From assembly GCA_031271375.1 (NCBI GenBank), contig JAISVU010000328.1:1-9218 (forward strand): a stretch of DNA of 9,218 nt. Reading direction: 5' to 3'. The position numbers were made by a program, and so were the translations under genes. The DNA is from Clostridiales bacterium (GTDB lineage: Bacteria > Bacillota > Clostridia > Lachnospirales > WRAX01). Under the pieces are notes generated by a model. The model was given only the letters and a program-made list of their open reading frames with translations. It did not search any database and was not told the origin of the DNA. Of the stretch, positions 1-7,330 are shown piece after piece. Numbering within the stretch: the stretch's first letter is position 1; each line of letters begins with the position of its first letter.

Positions 1-507
1 CTAACCGGTATAAATCAACCGGACTATATCCAGATAAACGATACCCTGCGGTTAAGAAAAGCCCTGGCTATAGACTATAAGATCGCAGTTCCCTGGTATC
101 AGGACTGGGATGTCTACCATTATTCCGAGGGCAAGACCGGTGACGGCGACATCCCTGACGAGGACTATGTCAAGCGCATGTACGATTACCTGGATAAACA
201 CGGCGAAAACTATTTTATTGAGGCGTTTGTGGGAAACTCATATATACCCATTGGCGACGTTACGCTGAAGCCGCAGAATCCCTGTATAGCTATAGGCGTA
301 TCCGAATACAGGGAAAAGGGCATTGGCCGAGCCGTCATGGCCGCCGTACTAACAAGAGCAAAGGAAATAGGAATTGAACGATTACACGATACGATGATCT
401 ACGAAGACAACCTACGCTCCAGACGCATGTTTGAATCCCTGGGCTTTAAACGTGTAAGGCAGGAAGGCAATGAACTATATTACGAGCTGGAATTAAAGAA
501 CGAGTAA
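1..507 (+). CDS. GNAT family N-acetyltransferase, 5'-truncated by the window edge
   Basis: The frame is open from the first base to the TAA at 505-507, giving 168 residues with no start in view; the Met at 178 is internal, because convincing protein precedes it (an RLRKALAIDYKIAVPWYQDW stretch, then a YSEG motif). GNAT enzymes move an acetyl group from acetyl-CoA to an amine. The acetyl-CoA pyrophosphate-binding signature (R/Q-x-x-G-x-G/A) is seen as REKGIG at 310-327, followed by the expected helix (RAVMAAVLTRAKEIG). The later IYEDNLRSRRMFESLGFK segment is the usual GNAT motif B region (N-x-x-S-x-x-x-[YF]-E-x-x-GF). The substrate cannot be read from sequence; small-molecule, antibiotic or ribosomal-protein acetylation are all possible. 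The stop lies 12 bp before the uvrA start, so the two are probably co-transcribed. The family call is firm, the substrate unknown. Confidence 0.88.
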   Translation, partial: LTGINQPDYIQINDTLRLRKALAIDYKIAVPWYQDWDVYHYSEGKTGDGDIPDEDYVKRMYDYLDKHGENYFIEAFVGNSYIPIGDVTLKPQNPCIAIGVSEYREKGIGRAVMAAVLTRAKEIGIERLHDTMIYEDNLRSRRMFESLGFKRVRQEGNELYYELELKNE

Positions 508-519
508 ACCGAGGTAATC

Positions 520-3348
520 ATGCCATCAGACAAAATCATCATCAAAGGCGCGAGAGAGAATAACCTGAAGAACATAAGCCTGGAAATCCCCAGGGACAAA
601 ATGGTGGTCTTTACAGGAGAGTCCGGTTCGGGGAAATCGTCGCTCGCCTTTGAGACCATCTACGCCGAGGGCCAACGCCGCTATATGGAATCGCTGTCCT
701 CATACGCGCGCCCGTTCCTGGGCCAGATGAGCAAGCCCGACGTTGACAATATCGAAGGCCTCTCCCCCGCCATCTCCATCGACCAGAAGACTACCAGCCA
801 CAACCCTCGTTCAACAGTGGGCACTGTGACGGAGATATACGACTATTTCAGGCTCCTCTTCGCCAGGATAGGCATACCGCACTGCCCGCAGTGCGGCAAA
901 GAAATCAAGCGCCAAACCGTGGATCAAATCGTAGACGGTATTATGTCTTTAGCGGAAGGATCCCGCGTTCAGCTCCTTGCCCCTGTGGTGAGGGCGCGTA
1001 AGGGGGAACACGCGAAGGTCTTGGAGGACGCCCGCCAGAGCGGTTATGTCCGCGCCAGGGTAAACGGCACTGCCGTGGAGCTGGCCGACGATATTAAACT
1101 GGAGAAGAATAAGAAGCACACGATAGAAATAATCATCGACCGCCTTACGATACGCCCGGGCATCGAAAAACGCCTTGCCGGCTCCATCGAAACGGTCATG
1201 CAGCTTTCCGGCGGCCTGTTGACGGTAATGACCGATGAAGGCGACATTATGTACAGTCAAAACTATTCCTGCCCGGACTGCGGCGTAAGCCTTGAGGAAG
1301 TGGAGCCCCGCATGTTCTCGTTCAACAACCCCGCCGGAGCCTGCCCGGACTGTACCGGCCTAGGCTTTCAAATGAAGTTCGACCCCGAGCTGATCATCCC
1401 CGACGACAGCCTTTCGCTCGTGAACGGGGCCGTCAACGCCATCGGCTATACCGCAGCCTCAAACGATTCATCAATGAACGGCAATATCTTCCGGTCTTTG
1501 GCAAAGCATTATGATTTCGACGTAAACACCCCTTACAGAGACCTGCCCGAGCGTATAAAGAACGTCATCCTCTACGGCAGCGACGGCGAAAAGATAACGA
1601 TAGAATACCAATCCGGCGGCACAACCAGGTATTACCAATGGGCTTTCGAGGGCGTCATCAGCTCCCTTAACCGCCGCTACAGGGAGACTTCGTCCCCCGG
1701 GATGAAGGAGGCATATGAACAGTTCATTACCCGCGTCAGCTGCCCCACATGCGGCGGCAAGCGTCTCAAGCCGGAGATTCTTGCGGTCACGGTCAAGGAA
1801 AAGAGCATCGCCGACCTTACGGATATGTCAGTCACAAACGTCAAGGCCTTCTTTGACGCTATCGAGCTGACCAGGACGGAGGCCTACATAGCCGAACAGC
1901 TGTTAAAAGAAATCAAGGCCAGGCTGGGCTTTCTTGTCAATGTGGGCTTGGATTACCTGACGCTGTCCCGCGTTGCGGGAACCCTTTCCGGCGGAGAATC
2001 CCAGCGTATACGCCTTGCGACCCAGATCGGCTCGGGGCTCGTTGGCGTCGTCTATATCCTGGACGAGCCGTCGATAGGCCTGCATCAGCGCGATAACGAC
2101 AAGCTGCTGCGAACTCTTAAGGGCCTGCGGGACCTGGGCAACACGCTCATCGTCGTCGAGCATGACAACGACACGATGCTCCAGTCGGATTACGTCGTTG
2201 ACATCGGCCCCGGCGCGGGGCGGCTGGGCGGCGAGGTTATCTTCGCCGGCGCGGTCAAAGATATGCTTGAATGCGAGGAATCCGTTACCGGCGCGTATCT
2301 CAGCGGACGCCTCCAAGTTGAGACGCCCGCAAAGCGCAGGCCGCTAAACGGGCATTATCTGACTATAGTAGGCGCGGGGGAGAATAATTTAAAGAATATC
2401 GACGTTAAGATTCCATTAGGGGTCATAACCTGCGTCACCGGCGTCTCCGGTTCCGGCAAGTCCAGCCTAGTGAACGAAATCATCTATAAACGCCTCGCGC
2501 GCGACCTTAACCGGGCCAAGATGAAAGCGGGCAAGCATACGGATCTGCGCGGCCAGGAGTTCCTTGACAAGGTTATCGACATCGATCAAAGCCCGATAGG
2601 CCGCACGCCGCGTTCAAACCCCGCCACTTATACGGGCCTGTTCGATTTGATCCGCGACCTTTTCGCGCAGACCTCAGAGGCCCGTATCCGGGGCTATTCA
2701 AAGGGCCGGTTCAGCTTCAACGTCAAGGGCGGGCGCTGCGAGGCTTGCGGAGGCGACGGCATAAAGCGCATATCCATGCACTTCCTGCCCGATGTCTTCG
2801 TCCCCTGCGAGGTATGCCACGGGAAACGCTACAACCGCGAGACATTGGAGGTAAAATATAAAGGCAAGTCGATAACCGACGTGCTGGATATGACCGTCGA
2901 AGAGGCCCTGGGATTTTTCGAGAACCAGCCGCGCCTGAAGCAGCTGGTGCAAACCCTCTACGACGTAGGCCTTTCCTACATCACGCTGGGGCAAAGTTCG
3001 ACTACGCTCTCCGGCGGCGAGGCCCAGCGCGTTAAGCTGGCGACGGAGCTTGCAAGGCGCAGCACGGGCCGCACGGTTTATATCCTGGACGAGCCGACGA
3101 CGGGCCTCCATTCCGCCGATGTCCACAAGCTGACGAAGATATTGCAGAAGCTGGCCGAGGGCGGCAACACGGTTATCGTCATCGAGCATAACATGGACGT
3201 TATCAAGACTGCGGACTATATCATCGACATGGGCCCCGAGGGCGGCGACAAAGGCGGCAGGATAGTAGTGGCCGGGGCGCCTGAGGAAGTGGCGCGGCAT
3301 AAAAAGTCTTACACCGCAAAATATCTCAAAGACATCCTAAAGAAATAA
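520..3348 (+). CDS. uvrA: UvrABC excinuclease subunit A (UvrA)
   Basis: UvrA is the damage-recognition ATPase of nucleotide excision repair; as a dimer it scans DNA and loads UvrB at bulky lesions. The 942 residues match the usual full length (about 940). Seen in order: Walker A1 GESGSGKSS (residues 33-41); a CPQC pair (122-125) that probably works with CPTC (408-411); an inserted zinc module C251/C254-C275/C278; ABC signature LSGGES (489-494); Walker B ILDEPS (513-518) with His548; second Walker A GVSGSGKSS (641-649); the C-terminal zinc finger C740/C743-C763/C766; signature LSGGEA (830-835); Walker B ILDEPT (855-860) and His890. All key residues are intact. The ATG is set by GAGGT at 511-515, 4 bp upstream. 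It follows the acetyltransferase gene by 12 bp and is ended by the hairpin at 3382-3409. uvrB is not next to it in this window. No SOS (LexA) box can be judged because the operon start lies outside. Confidence 0.98.
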   Translation: MPSDKIIIKGARENNLKNISLEIPRDKMVVFTGESGSGKSSLAFETIYAEGQRRYMESLSSYARPFLGQMSKPDVDNIEGLSPAISIDQKTTSHNPRSTVGTVTEIYDYFRLLFARIGIPHCPQCGKEIKRQTVDQIVDGIMSLAEGSRVQLLAPVVRARKGEHAKVLEDARQSGYVRARVNGTAVELADDIKLEKNKKHTIEIIIDRLTIRPGIEKRLAGSIETVMQLSGGLLTVMTDEGDIMYSQNYSCPDCGVSLEEVEPRMFSFNNPAGACPDCTGLGFQMKFDPELIIPDDSLSLVNGAVNAIGYTAASNDSSMNGNIFRSLAKHYDFDVNTPYRDLPERIKNVILYGSDGEKITIEYQSGGTTRYYQWAFEGVISSLNRRYRETSSPGMKEAYEQFITRVSCPTCGGKRLKPEILAVTVKEKSIADLTDMSVTNVKAFFDAIELTRTEAYIAEQLLKEIKARLGFLVNVGLDYLTLSRVAGTLSGGESQRIRLATQIGSGLVGVVYILDEPSIGLHQRDNDKLLRTLKGLRDLGNTLIVVEHDNDTMLQSDYVVDIGPGAGRLGGEVIFAGAVKDMLECEESVTGAYLSGRLQVETPAKRRPLNGHYLTIVGAGENNLKNIDVKIPLGVITCVTGVSGSGKSSLVNEIIYKRLARDLNRAKMKAGKHTDLRGQEFLDKVIDIDQSPIGRTPRSNPATYTGLFDLIRDLFAQTSEARIRGYSKGRFSFNVKGGRCEACGGDGIKRISMHFLPDVFVPCEVCHGKRYNRETLEVKYKGKSITDVLDMTVEEALGFFENQPRLKQLVQTLYDVGLSYITLGQSSTTLSGGEAQRVKLATELARRSTGRTVYILDEPTTGLHSADVHKLTKILQKLAEGGNTVIVIEHNMDVIKTADYIIDMGPEGGDKGGRIVVAGAPEEVARHKKSYTAKYLKDILKK

Positions 3349-3364
3349 TCAATAATCAATAATT
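3344..3364 (+). repeat. Three tandem AATAATC-type heptamers
   Basis: AATAATC occurs twice in tandem, followed by a third copy ending in T, overlapping the uvrA stop codon (TAA at 3346-3348). It is a short AT-rich spacer repeat with no known role; slippage here would not alter UvrA because it lies at and after the stop. Confidence 0.6.
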
Positions 3365-3381
3365 AACGGAGAAATATACAT

Positions 3382-3409
3382 AAAACCCTTGCTATATGCG
3401 AGGGTTTTT
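3382..3409 (+). terminator. Intrinsic terminator of the acetyltransferase-uvrA unit
   Basis: An 11-bp stem (AAAACCCTTGC at 3382-3392 with GCGAGGGTTTT at 3398-3408, one T-G wobble) closes a TATAT loop and runs into five Ts (3405-3409). It lies 34 bp after the uvrA stop. The A-rich left arm pairs with the T tract, so it could also act weakly on the opposite strand. Confidence 0.85.
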
Positions 3410-3417
3410 GTTATATT
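3389..3417 (+). promoter_or_regulatory. Sigma-A-like promoter for the chemoreceptor gene, overlapping the terminator
   Basis: TTGCTA (3389-3394, 4 of 6 matches to TTGACA) and TATATT (3412-3417, 5 of 6 matches to TATAAT) are separated by exactly 17 bp. The -35 box sits in the left arm and loop of the uvrA terminator hairpin. Transcription would start near 3424, leaving about 30 nt of leader with the ribosome binding site at 3439-3446. The assignment rests on sequence match only. Confidence 0.6.
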
Positions 3418-3438
3418 ATGCAGAGAATCACAATACAT

Positions 3439-3446
3439 AAGGGGGG
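3439..3446 (+). promoter_or_regulatory. Ribosome binding site that fixes the GTG start of the chemoreceptor
   Basis: AAGGGGGG ends 7 bp before GTG at 3454. The in-frame ATG at 3418 lies directly after the probable -10 box and has no Shine-Dalgarno of its own; its 12-codon extension would translate through this ribosome binding site. GTG 3454 is therefore the better start. Confidence 0.85.
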
Positions 3447-3453
3447 AATTATT

Positions 3454-6084
3454 GTGAAGAGATTCAGCATAAAAATGGCTATCGCGCTTCCGGTGCTGGC
3501 CGTTTTAATCCTGGGCGTGGCGGCTATGTCCGTCGTTGTGGGTATCGTCGCGTCCTCTTCCACCGACGACTTAACCTCGAGGATAATCGACGCCAGGGTG
3601 CAGCAGTACGCCAACGAGTTCAACACGATAGCCACTGCGGCTTACTCTACGGTTCAAGGCCTGGTTCCGGCCATCGACACGCTTCAGGAAACGTCGGTAA
3701 GCCCCAGAACGCGGATTATACAGGTTCTTGAAAAGACACTTCAAGGCGATCCCTCCATACTCGCCGTATGGACGGGATGGGAACCGGACGCCCTTGACGG
3801 GAACGACAGCGAATACGTGAACGCCGATGCTTATCACGACGGCACAGGGCGGTTTGTGCCTTATTTATACCGCGACGGAACCACTATAACCGGTTCCCCA
3901 ATGGAAAATTACGACGACCCTATTGAAGGAATGTATTATTGGGGGGCCAAGCAGTCCCAAAAACCTTACATATCGGATCCTTATACCCGTACATTTGGCG
4001 GCATAACGAAAAATGTTTATACGATTGCGATACCGATACTGCGGGACGGCGCCGCCGTCGGAGTGGTTGGAATGGATATAAGCCTGGACGAACTCGCAGT
4101 AGTTATGAACGCGGCGAGCATCCTGGACGACGGTTATCTCTGCACGATCTCCCCCAGCGGCATAATCGCCACTCACAGGAACGCCGACATGGTTCTTGAA
4201 GGCTACGACGTCGCGTGGCTCAAGAATTACTCCTCCAATATAGAACGTGTGCTGAGTGATGGCGGCGATTTCAACGTATTGGCTTTCTCCGACGTAACGA
4301 ATACAAACATGCAGTTCCTGGGCAAAGGCATACATATCGCCGGAACGGATCAATACTGGCTAATCTGCGGCTTCGTTCCCGAGGCTACGGTCAACAGGGC
4401 TTCCAACGAGCTGCTGACATGGGTCATCGGCATGGGTGCGGGCCTCATCGTCATCGTAGCGTTTATCACATATCTGCTGGTAAGCGGCAGCCTCAAGCGC
4501 CTACCGTCGATAACGGATATGGCGGGAAAGGTAGCGGCGGGCGATATCGATTTTGACATTGATATAGACCAACGCTCCACCAAAAACGAGATTACGCTGC
4601 TGGAACGCTCTTTCGCCGCGGTGGTGTCGGTGCTTAAAAACCTAATCGGCGACATCAATGAAATGGGCCGCGCCCTCAAAGTTGACGGCGATATTGACGT
4701 GAAGCTGCGGGAAGACGCGTACAGCGGCGCTTACCGGGCGGTCGCGGGGAGTGTAAACGGTATAGCGCTTCAGCTGATAAACGAGGTGCTTGATTTGCTT
4801 AAATGCCTCGAGGCTTACGGCGACGGCGATTTTAACGCCAGCGTCCCTCCGCTGCCGGGTAAGAAGGTCATCCTGAACAAGGCTGTAGACCGGCTCAGCG
4901 GCAACCTTAAATCCGTAAGCAGGGATATTGAGGGCCTTGTTACCAGCGCGATCCACGGCAAGCTCTCAAACCGCGTGGATGTAACGGCTTATAAAGGCGA
5001 CTGGGCAGTGCTGCTTACGGATATGAACCACCTTATGGAAACGATCGTCGCGCCTATCAACGAGGCCTCCGAAGTGATGAAGCTCGTTGCGGCCGGCAGC
5101 TTTGAGCGCAAGATGGACGGCGACTACCAGGGCGACTTCCTTATTATCAAGGATTCCATCAACAACACCGTAACGAACATCGCTTCCTATATAGATGAAA
5201 TAGCGCAAGTGCTGACCCAGATCGCCGACCATAAACTCAACCGGGAGATAAAGCGCGAGTATGTGGGCGAGTTCTCGGTAATCAAGGACGCGCTGAACAA
5301 TATCACCGACACGCTTAACCATGTAATCGGCGACATGAACGCCGCGTCGGAGCAAGTGGCCTCGGGGGCGAGGCAGATATCCGAATCCAGCATGACGCTG
5401 GCCCAGGGCGCGACGGAGCAGGCTTCCGCCGTAGAGGAGCTTACCGCGACGGTTATGTCGGTAAACGAAAAAACCCGGCACAACGCCGGCAGCGCGGTCC
5501 AGGCGACTGAGCTTGCCGACGAGCTAAAGGGCTACGCCATGGAAGGCAACAGCGAAATGAAGAACATGCTGAGGTCTATGCTGGACATCAGCGAAGCCTC
5601 CAACAGCATATCCCGTATTATCGACATCATCCGCGACATATCCCTGCAGACGAACCTGCTTGCCCTCAACGCCTCCATCGAAGCGGCCCACGCCGGGGTT
5701 CACGGGGCCGGGTTCTCCGTTGTGGCCGAAGAGGTGCGCAGTCTCGCCGTCAAGAGCCAGGAAGCCGCAAACAGTACGACCGGCCTGATTGAAACCAGTA
5801 TACAGCGCGTGAACGAAGGCACACTCATCGCCGAGAAGACCGACAAGGCGCTGGAGCGGATCGTCAGCGGCGTTGACGCGGTGTCGGGCATAATATCCGA
5901 TATCTCCGCCGCCTCCAACGAGCAGGCCGAGGCCCTTGCCCAGATCAACGACGGCGTGAACCAGATAGCCCAGGTCGTTCAAGACAATTCGGCCACGTCC
6001 GAGGAGAGCGCCGCCGCTTCGCAGGAGCTGTCAAGCCAGGCTGAACTGATGCGGAATATGGTCAGCGTGTTTGAGCTGAAGTAA
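3454..6084 (+). CDS. Methyl-accepting chemotaxis protein, Cache sensor with multiple HAMP-like repeats
   Basis: This is an inner-membrane chemoreceptor that passes ligand signals to CheA/CheW. From GTG 3454 it has 876 residues. Order: TM1 (about 9-33); an extracellular, probably double-Cache, sensor (about 34-319) with WTGWEPD, DGTGRFVPYLYRDG and the closing strand GVVGMDISLDEL; TM2 (about 320-344); a canonical HAMP (about 345-398); then about five more HAMP-like units to about 620, with turn residues near 363, 412, 458, 502, 548 and 593; then the signalling coiled coil with the tip SLQTNLLALNASIEAA. Methylation-type heptads (GATEQASAVEELT; SATSEESAAASQEL) flank the tip. The tip reads AHAGVHGAGF where AARAGExGxGF is usual. 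There is no CheB/CheR-tethering pentapeptide at the C-terminus (it ends VFELK). The ligand is unknown; Cache domains commonly bind amino acids or organic acids. It appears monocistronic behind its own promoter, with no clear terminator after the stop. Confidence 0.96.
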   Translation: MKRFSIKMAIALPVLAVLILGVAAMSVVVGIVASSSTDDLTSRIIDARVQQYANEFNTIATAAYSTVQGLVPAIDTLQETSVSPRTRIIQVLEKTLQGDPSILAVWTGWEPDALDGNDSEYVNADAYHDGTGRFVPYLYRDGTTITGSPMENYDDPIEGMYYWGAKQSQKPYISDPYTRTFGGITKNVYTIAIPILRDGAAVGVVGMDISLDELAVVMNAASILDDGYLCTISPSGIIATHRNADMVLEGYDVAWLKNYSSNIERVLSDGGDFNVLAFSDVTNTNMQFLGKGIHIAGTDQYWLICGFVPEATVNRASNELLTWVIGMGAGLIVIVAFITYLLVSGSLKRLPSITDMAGKVAAGDIDFDIDIDQRSTKNEITLLERSFAAVVSVLKNLIGDINEMGRALKVDGDIDVKLREDAYSGAYRAVAGSVNGIALQLINEVLDLLKCLEAYGDGDFNASVPPLPGKKVILNKAVDRLSGNLKSVSRDIEGLVTSAIHGKLSNRVDVTAYKGDWAVLLTDMNHLMETIVAPINEASEVMKLVAAGSFERKMDGDYQGDFLIIKDSINNTVTNIASYIDEIAQVLTQIADHKLNREIKREYVGEFSVIKDALNNITDTLNHVIGDMNAASEQVASGARQISESSMTLAQGATEQASAVEELTATVMSVNEKTRHNAGSAVQATELADELKGYAMEGNSEMKNMLRSMLDISEASNSISRIIDIIRDISLQTNLLALNASIEAAHAGVHGAGFSVVAEEVRSLAVKSQEAANSTTGLIETSIQRVNEGTLIAEKTDKALERIVSGVDAVSGIISDISAASNEQAEALAQINDGVNQIAQVVQDNSATSEESAAASQELSSQAELMRNMVSVFELK

Positions 6085-6101
6085 TACATAATAAAAAACT
6101 C

Positions 6102-6130
6102 TTGTCACGTATCTAAAAACGGTGTATAAT
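6102..6130 (+). promoter_or_regulatory. Strong sigma-A-type promoter for the P-loop gene
   Basis: TTGTCA (6102-6107, 5 of 6) and a perfect TATAAT (6125-6130) are spaced by 17 bp. The expected start near 6137 gives a very short leader carrying GGAGGAG (6141-6147), 6 bp before the ATG at 6154. It lies 17 bp after the chemoreceptor stop, so the next gene can be expressed independently even though no terminator separates them. Confidence 0.85.
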
Positions 6131-6153
6131 ACAGATGACTGGAGGAGATAGCC

Positions 6154-6567
6154 ATGATAAAGTTAATCGCGGGGGAAAAAGGCGAAGGCAAAACCAAACG
6201 CCTGATCCGCGAGGCAAACGAACGGGTCGCCGCAACCGACGGAAAGATCGTATTCATTGACGACGATAAACGTCACATCTATGACTTACATCACAAAATA
6301 CGCTTCGTCGACACTGAGGATTTTCCTCTCGCAAACTATCGCGAACTGGTTGGTTTCATTTACGGGATTCTTTCACAGGACAGCGATATCGAATCTATGT
6401 ACATCGACGGCCTGAGCAATTTGGTTAAAAGCATCGATAACGACAGTCTGCTGAAACTCAAATCCAGGCTGGATAATATAGAAAAAACCCACGGCGTAAA
6501 CTTCTTCGCCACCCTCAACTGCGACCCGGGCCAGCTGCCCGAGGAGTTGAAGGCTGTCGTGGTTTAA
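6154..6567 (+). CDS. Small P-loop NTPase-like protein of unknown function
   Basis: A 137-residue protein starts at ATG 6154 behind GGAGGAG. It opens with beta-strand MIKLIAG running straight into a Walker A motif GEKGEGKT (residues 7-14, Lys13, Thr14). A strand KIVFIDDD (31-38) follows, and ESMYIDGLSNLV (80-91) is a plausible Walker B with Asp85. A late strand, NFFATLN (116-122), resembles the strand after Walker B in RecA-like folds. No membrane segment, signal peptide, zinc ligands or DNA-binding motif is seen. The length would allow only a minimal RecA/ASCE-like core, with no clear arginine finger. Related short P-loop proteins in Firmicutes are usually left hypothetical; any specific function would be a guess. 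It has its own promoter before it and a terminator after it, so it is probably a single-gene unit. Confidence 0.82.
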   Translation: MIKLIAGEKGEGKTKRLIREANERVAATDGKIVFIDDDKRHIYDLHHKIRFVDTEDFPLANYRELVGFIYGILSQDSDIESMYIDGLSNLVKSIDNDSLLKLKSRLDNIEKTHGVNFFATLNCDPGQLPEELKAVVV

Positions 6568-6590
6568 ACCGGCTAAATCAGTCCCCCATT

Positions 6591-6623
6591 AAGCCTCTGG
6601 TTAATATAAGCCGGAGGCTTTTT
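6591..6623 (+). terminator. Intrinsic terminator after the P-loop gene
   Basis: AAGCCTCTGG (6591-6600) pairs over 10 bp with CCGGAGGCTT (6611-6620, one T-G wobble) around a 10-nt loop, and is followed by a T run (6619-6623). It lies 23 bp after the stop and only about 20 bp before the phosphatase start. Confidence 0.9.
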
Positions 6624-6644
6624 GACAATACAAAGGATGATTCA

Positions 6645-7328
6645 ATGTACGCAAGGCGTTTGCTGCCTAACGAGACTTATAATGTCCGCGATCTGGGCGG
6701 ATATCCAACAGCGGACGGGAACGTGACGCGGTTCGGGCGTTTTATCAGGGCTGATATGCCCGAAAAATTGTCCGAGGCCGGGATACGCTTCCTGAGCGGT
6801 TACGGCGTTAATCTTGTAATAGATTTGCGCATGGAGTTTGAGGCCGAAGAGCGCCCTTCCCCATTCCGCCGGATACCCGGGGTTCGCTACCTGCTTGCCC
6901 CCTTTGCCCATGATTTCGACATCCTGGGCGCGCCGGAGTTTGACCCTTATTATGATTATATCCGCGTCCTGGAGCGGCCTAACCGCCTTACCGCGGTAAT
7001 GGAGGAACTGGCGCGCTCCCAGGGCTGCGCGTTGTTCCACTGCTCCGCTGGAAAAGACCGAACGGGGATGGTCGCTGCGCTGTTGCTCCTCCTCGCTGGG
7101 ACGCCGGAGCCCGACGTCGCCGCCGATTATGAAATTACGTTTACATACTTGAAGGGTAAATATCACGACGACATAGACATCCTGCCCAATTCATACCGTT
7201 CCGACGCACGGTTCCTTGACCCTCTCTTCGCCCGCGTCCGTGAAAGCGGCGGGGCCGGGGAGTTTCTATTGCGGCGCGGCGTGAGCGCCGGGGCGCTGCA
7301 GGCGTTGAAAGCGCGGCTGCTGGAGTAA
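6645..7328 (+). CDS. Tyrosine-protein phosphatase family protein (Y_phosphatase3-like)
   Basis: The 227-residue product carries the cysteine-phosphatase loop HCSAGKDRTG (residues 132-141), with nucleophile Cys133 and phosphate-binding Arg139 intact. The N-terminal NVRDLGGYPT (13-22) and VIDLR (58-62) are hallmarks of the bacterial tyrosine/dual-specificity phosphatases of the Y_phosphatase3 type, which remove phosphate from phosphotyrosine and, in some members, from phosphoinositides or serine/threonine. No signal peptide is seen, so it is probably cytoplasmic. ATG 6645 is chosen from AAAGGA at 6632-6637, 7 bp upstream. The gene starts only 21 bp after the preceding terminator and no convincing -10 box fits between, so its promoter is unclear; it may depend on terminator read-through or on a promoter embedded in the hairpin region. 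Its stop is 2 bp from the stop of the opposing EF-hand gene. Substrate unknown. Confidence 0.93.
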   Translation: MYARRLLPNETYNVRDLGGYPTADGNVTRFGRFIRADMPEKLSEAGIRFLSGYGVNLVIDLRMEFEAEERPSPFRRIPGVRYLLAPFAHDFDILGAPEFDPYYDYIRVLERPNRLTAVMEELARSQGCALFHCSAGKDRTGMVAALLLLLAGTPEPDVAADYEITFTYLKGKYHDDIDILPNSYRSDARFLDPLFARVRESGGAGEFLLRRGVSAGALQALKARLLE

Positions 7329-7330
7329 AG

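Noticed and set aside
178..507. Treating the acetyltransferase as a complete 109-residue gene from ATG 178
   Set aside because: The frame upstream is open to the window edge and encodes plausible family sequence, and the ATG has no ribosome binding site.
949..3300. Long minus-strand open frames inside uvrA
   Set aside because: They are antisense shadows; the plus frame is a full-length UvrA with all motifs intact.
3344..3364. Phase-variation repeat affecting uvrA
   Set aside because: The heptamers start at the stop codon, so copy-number change would not alter the coding sequence.
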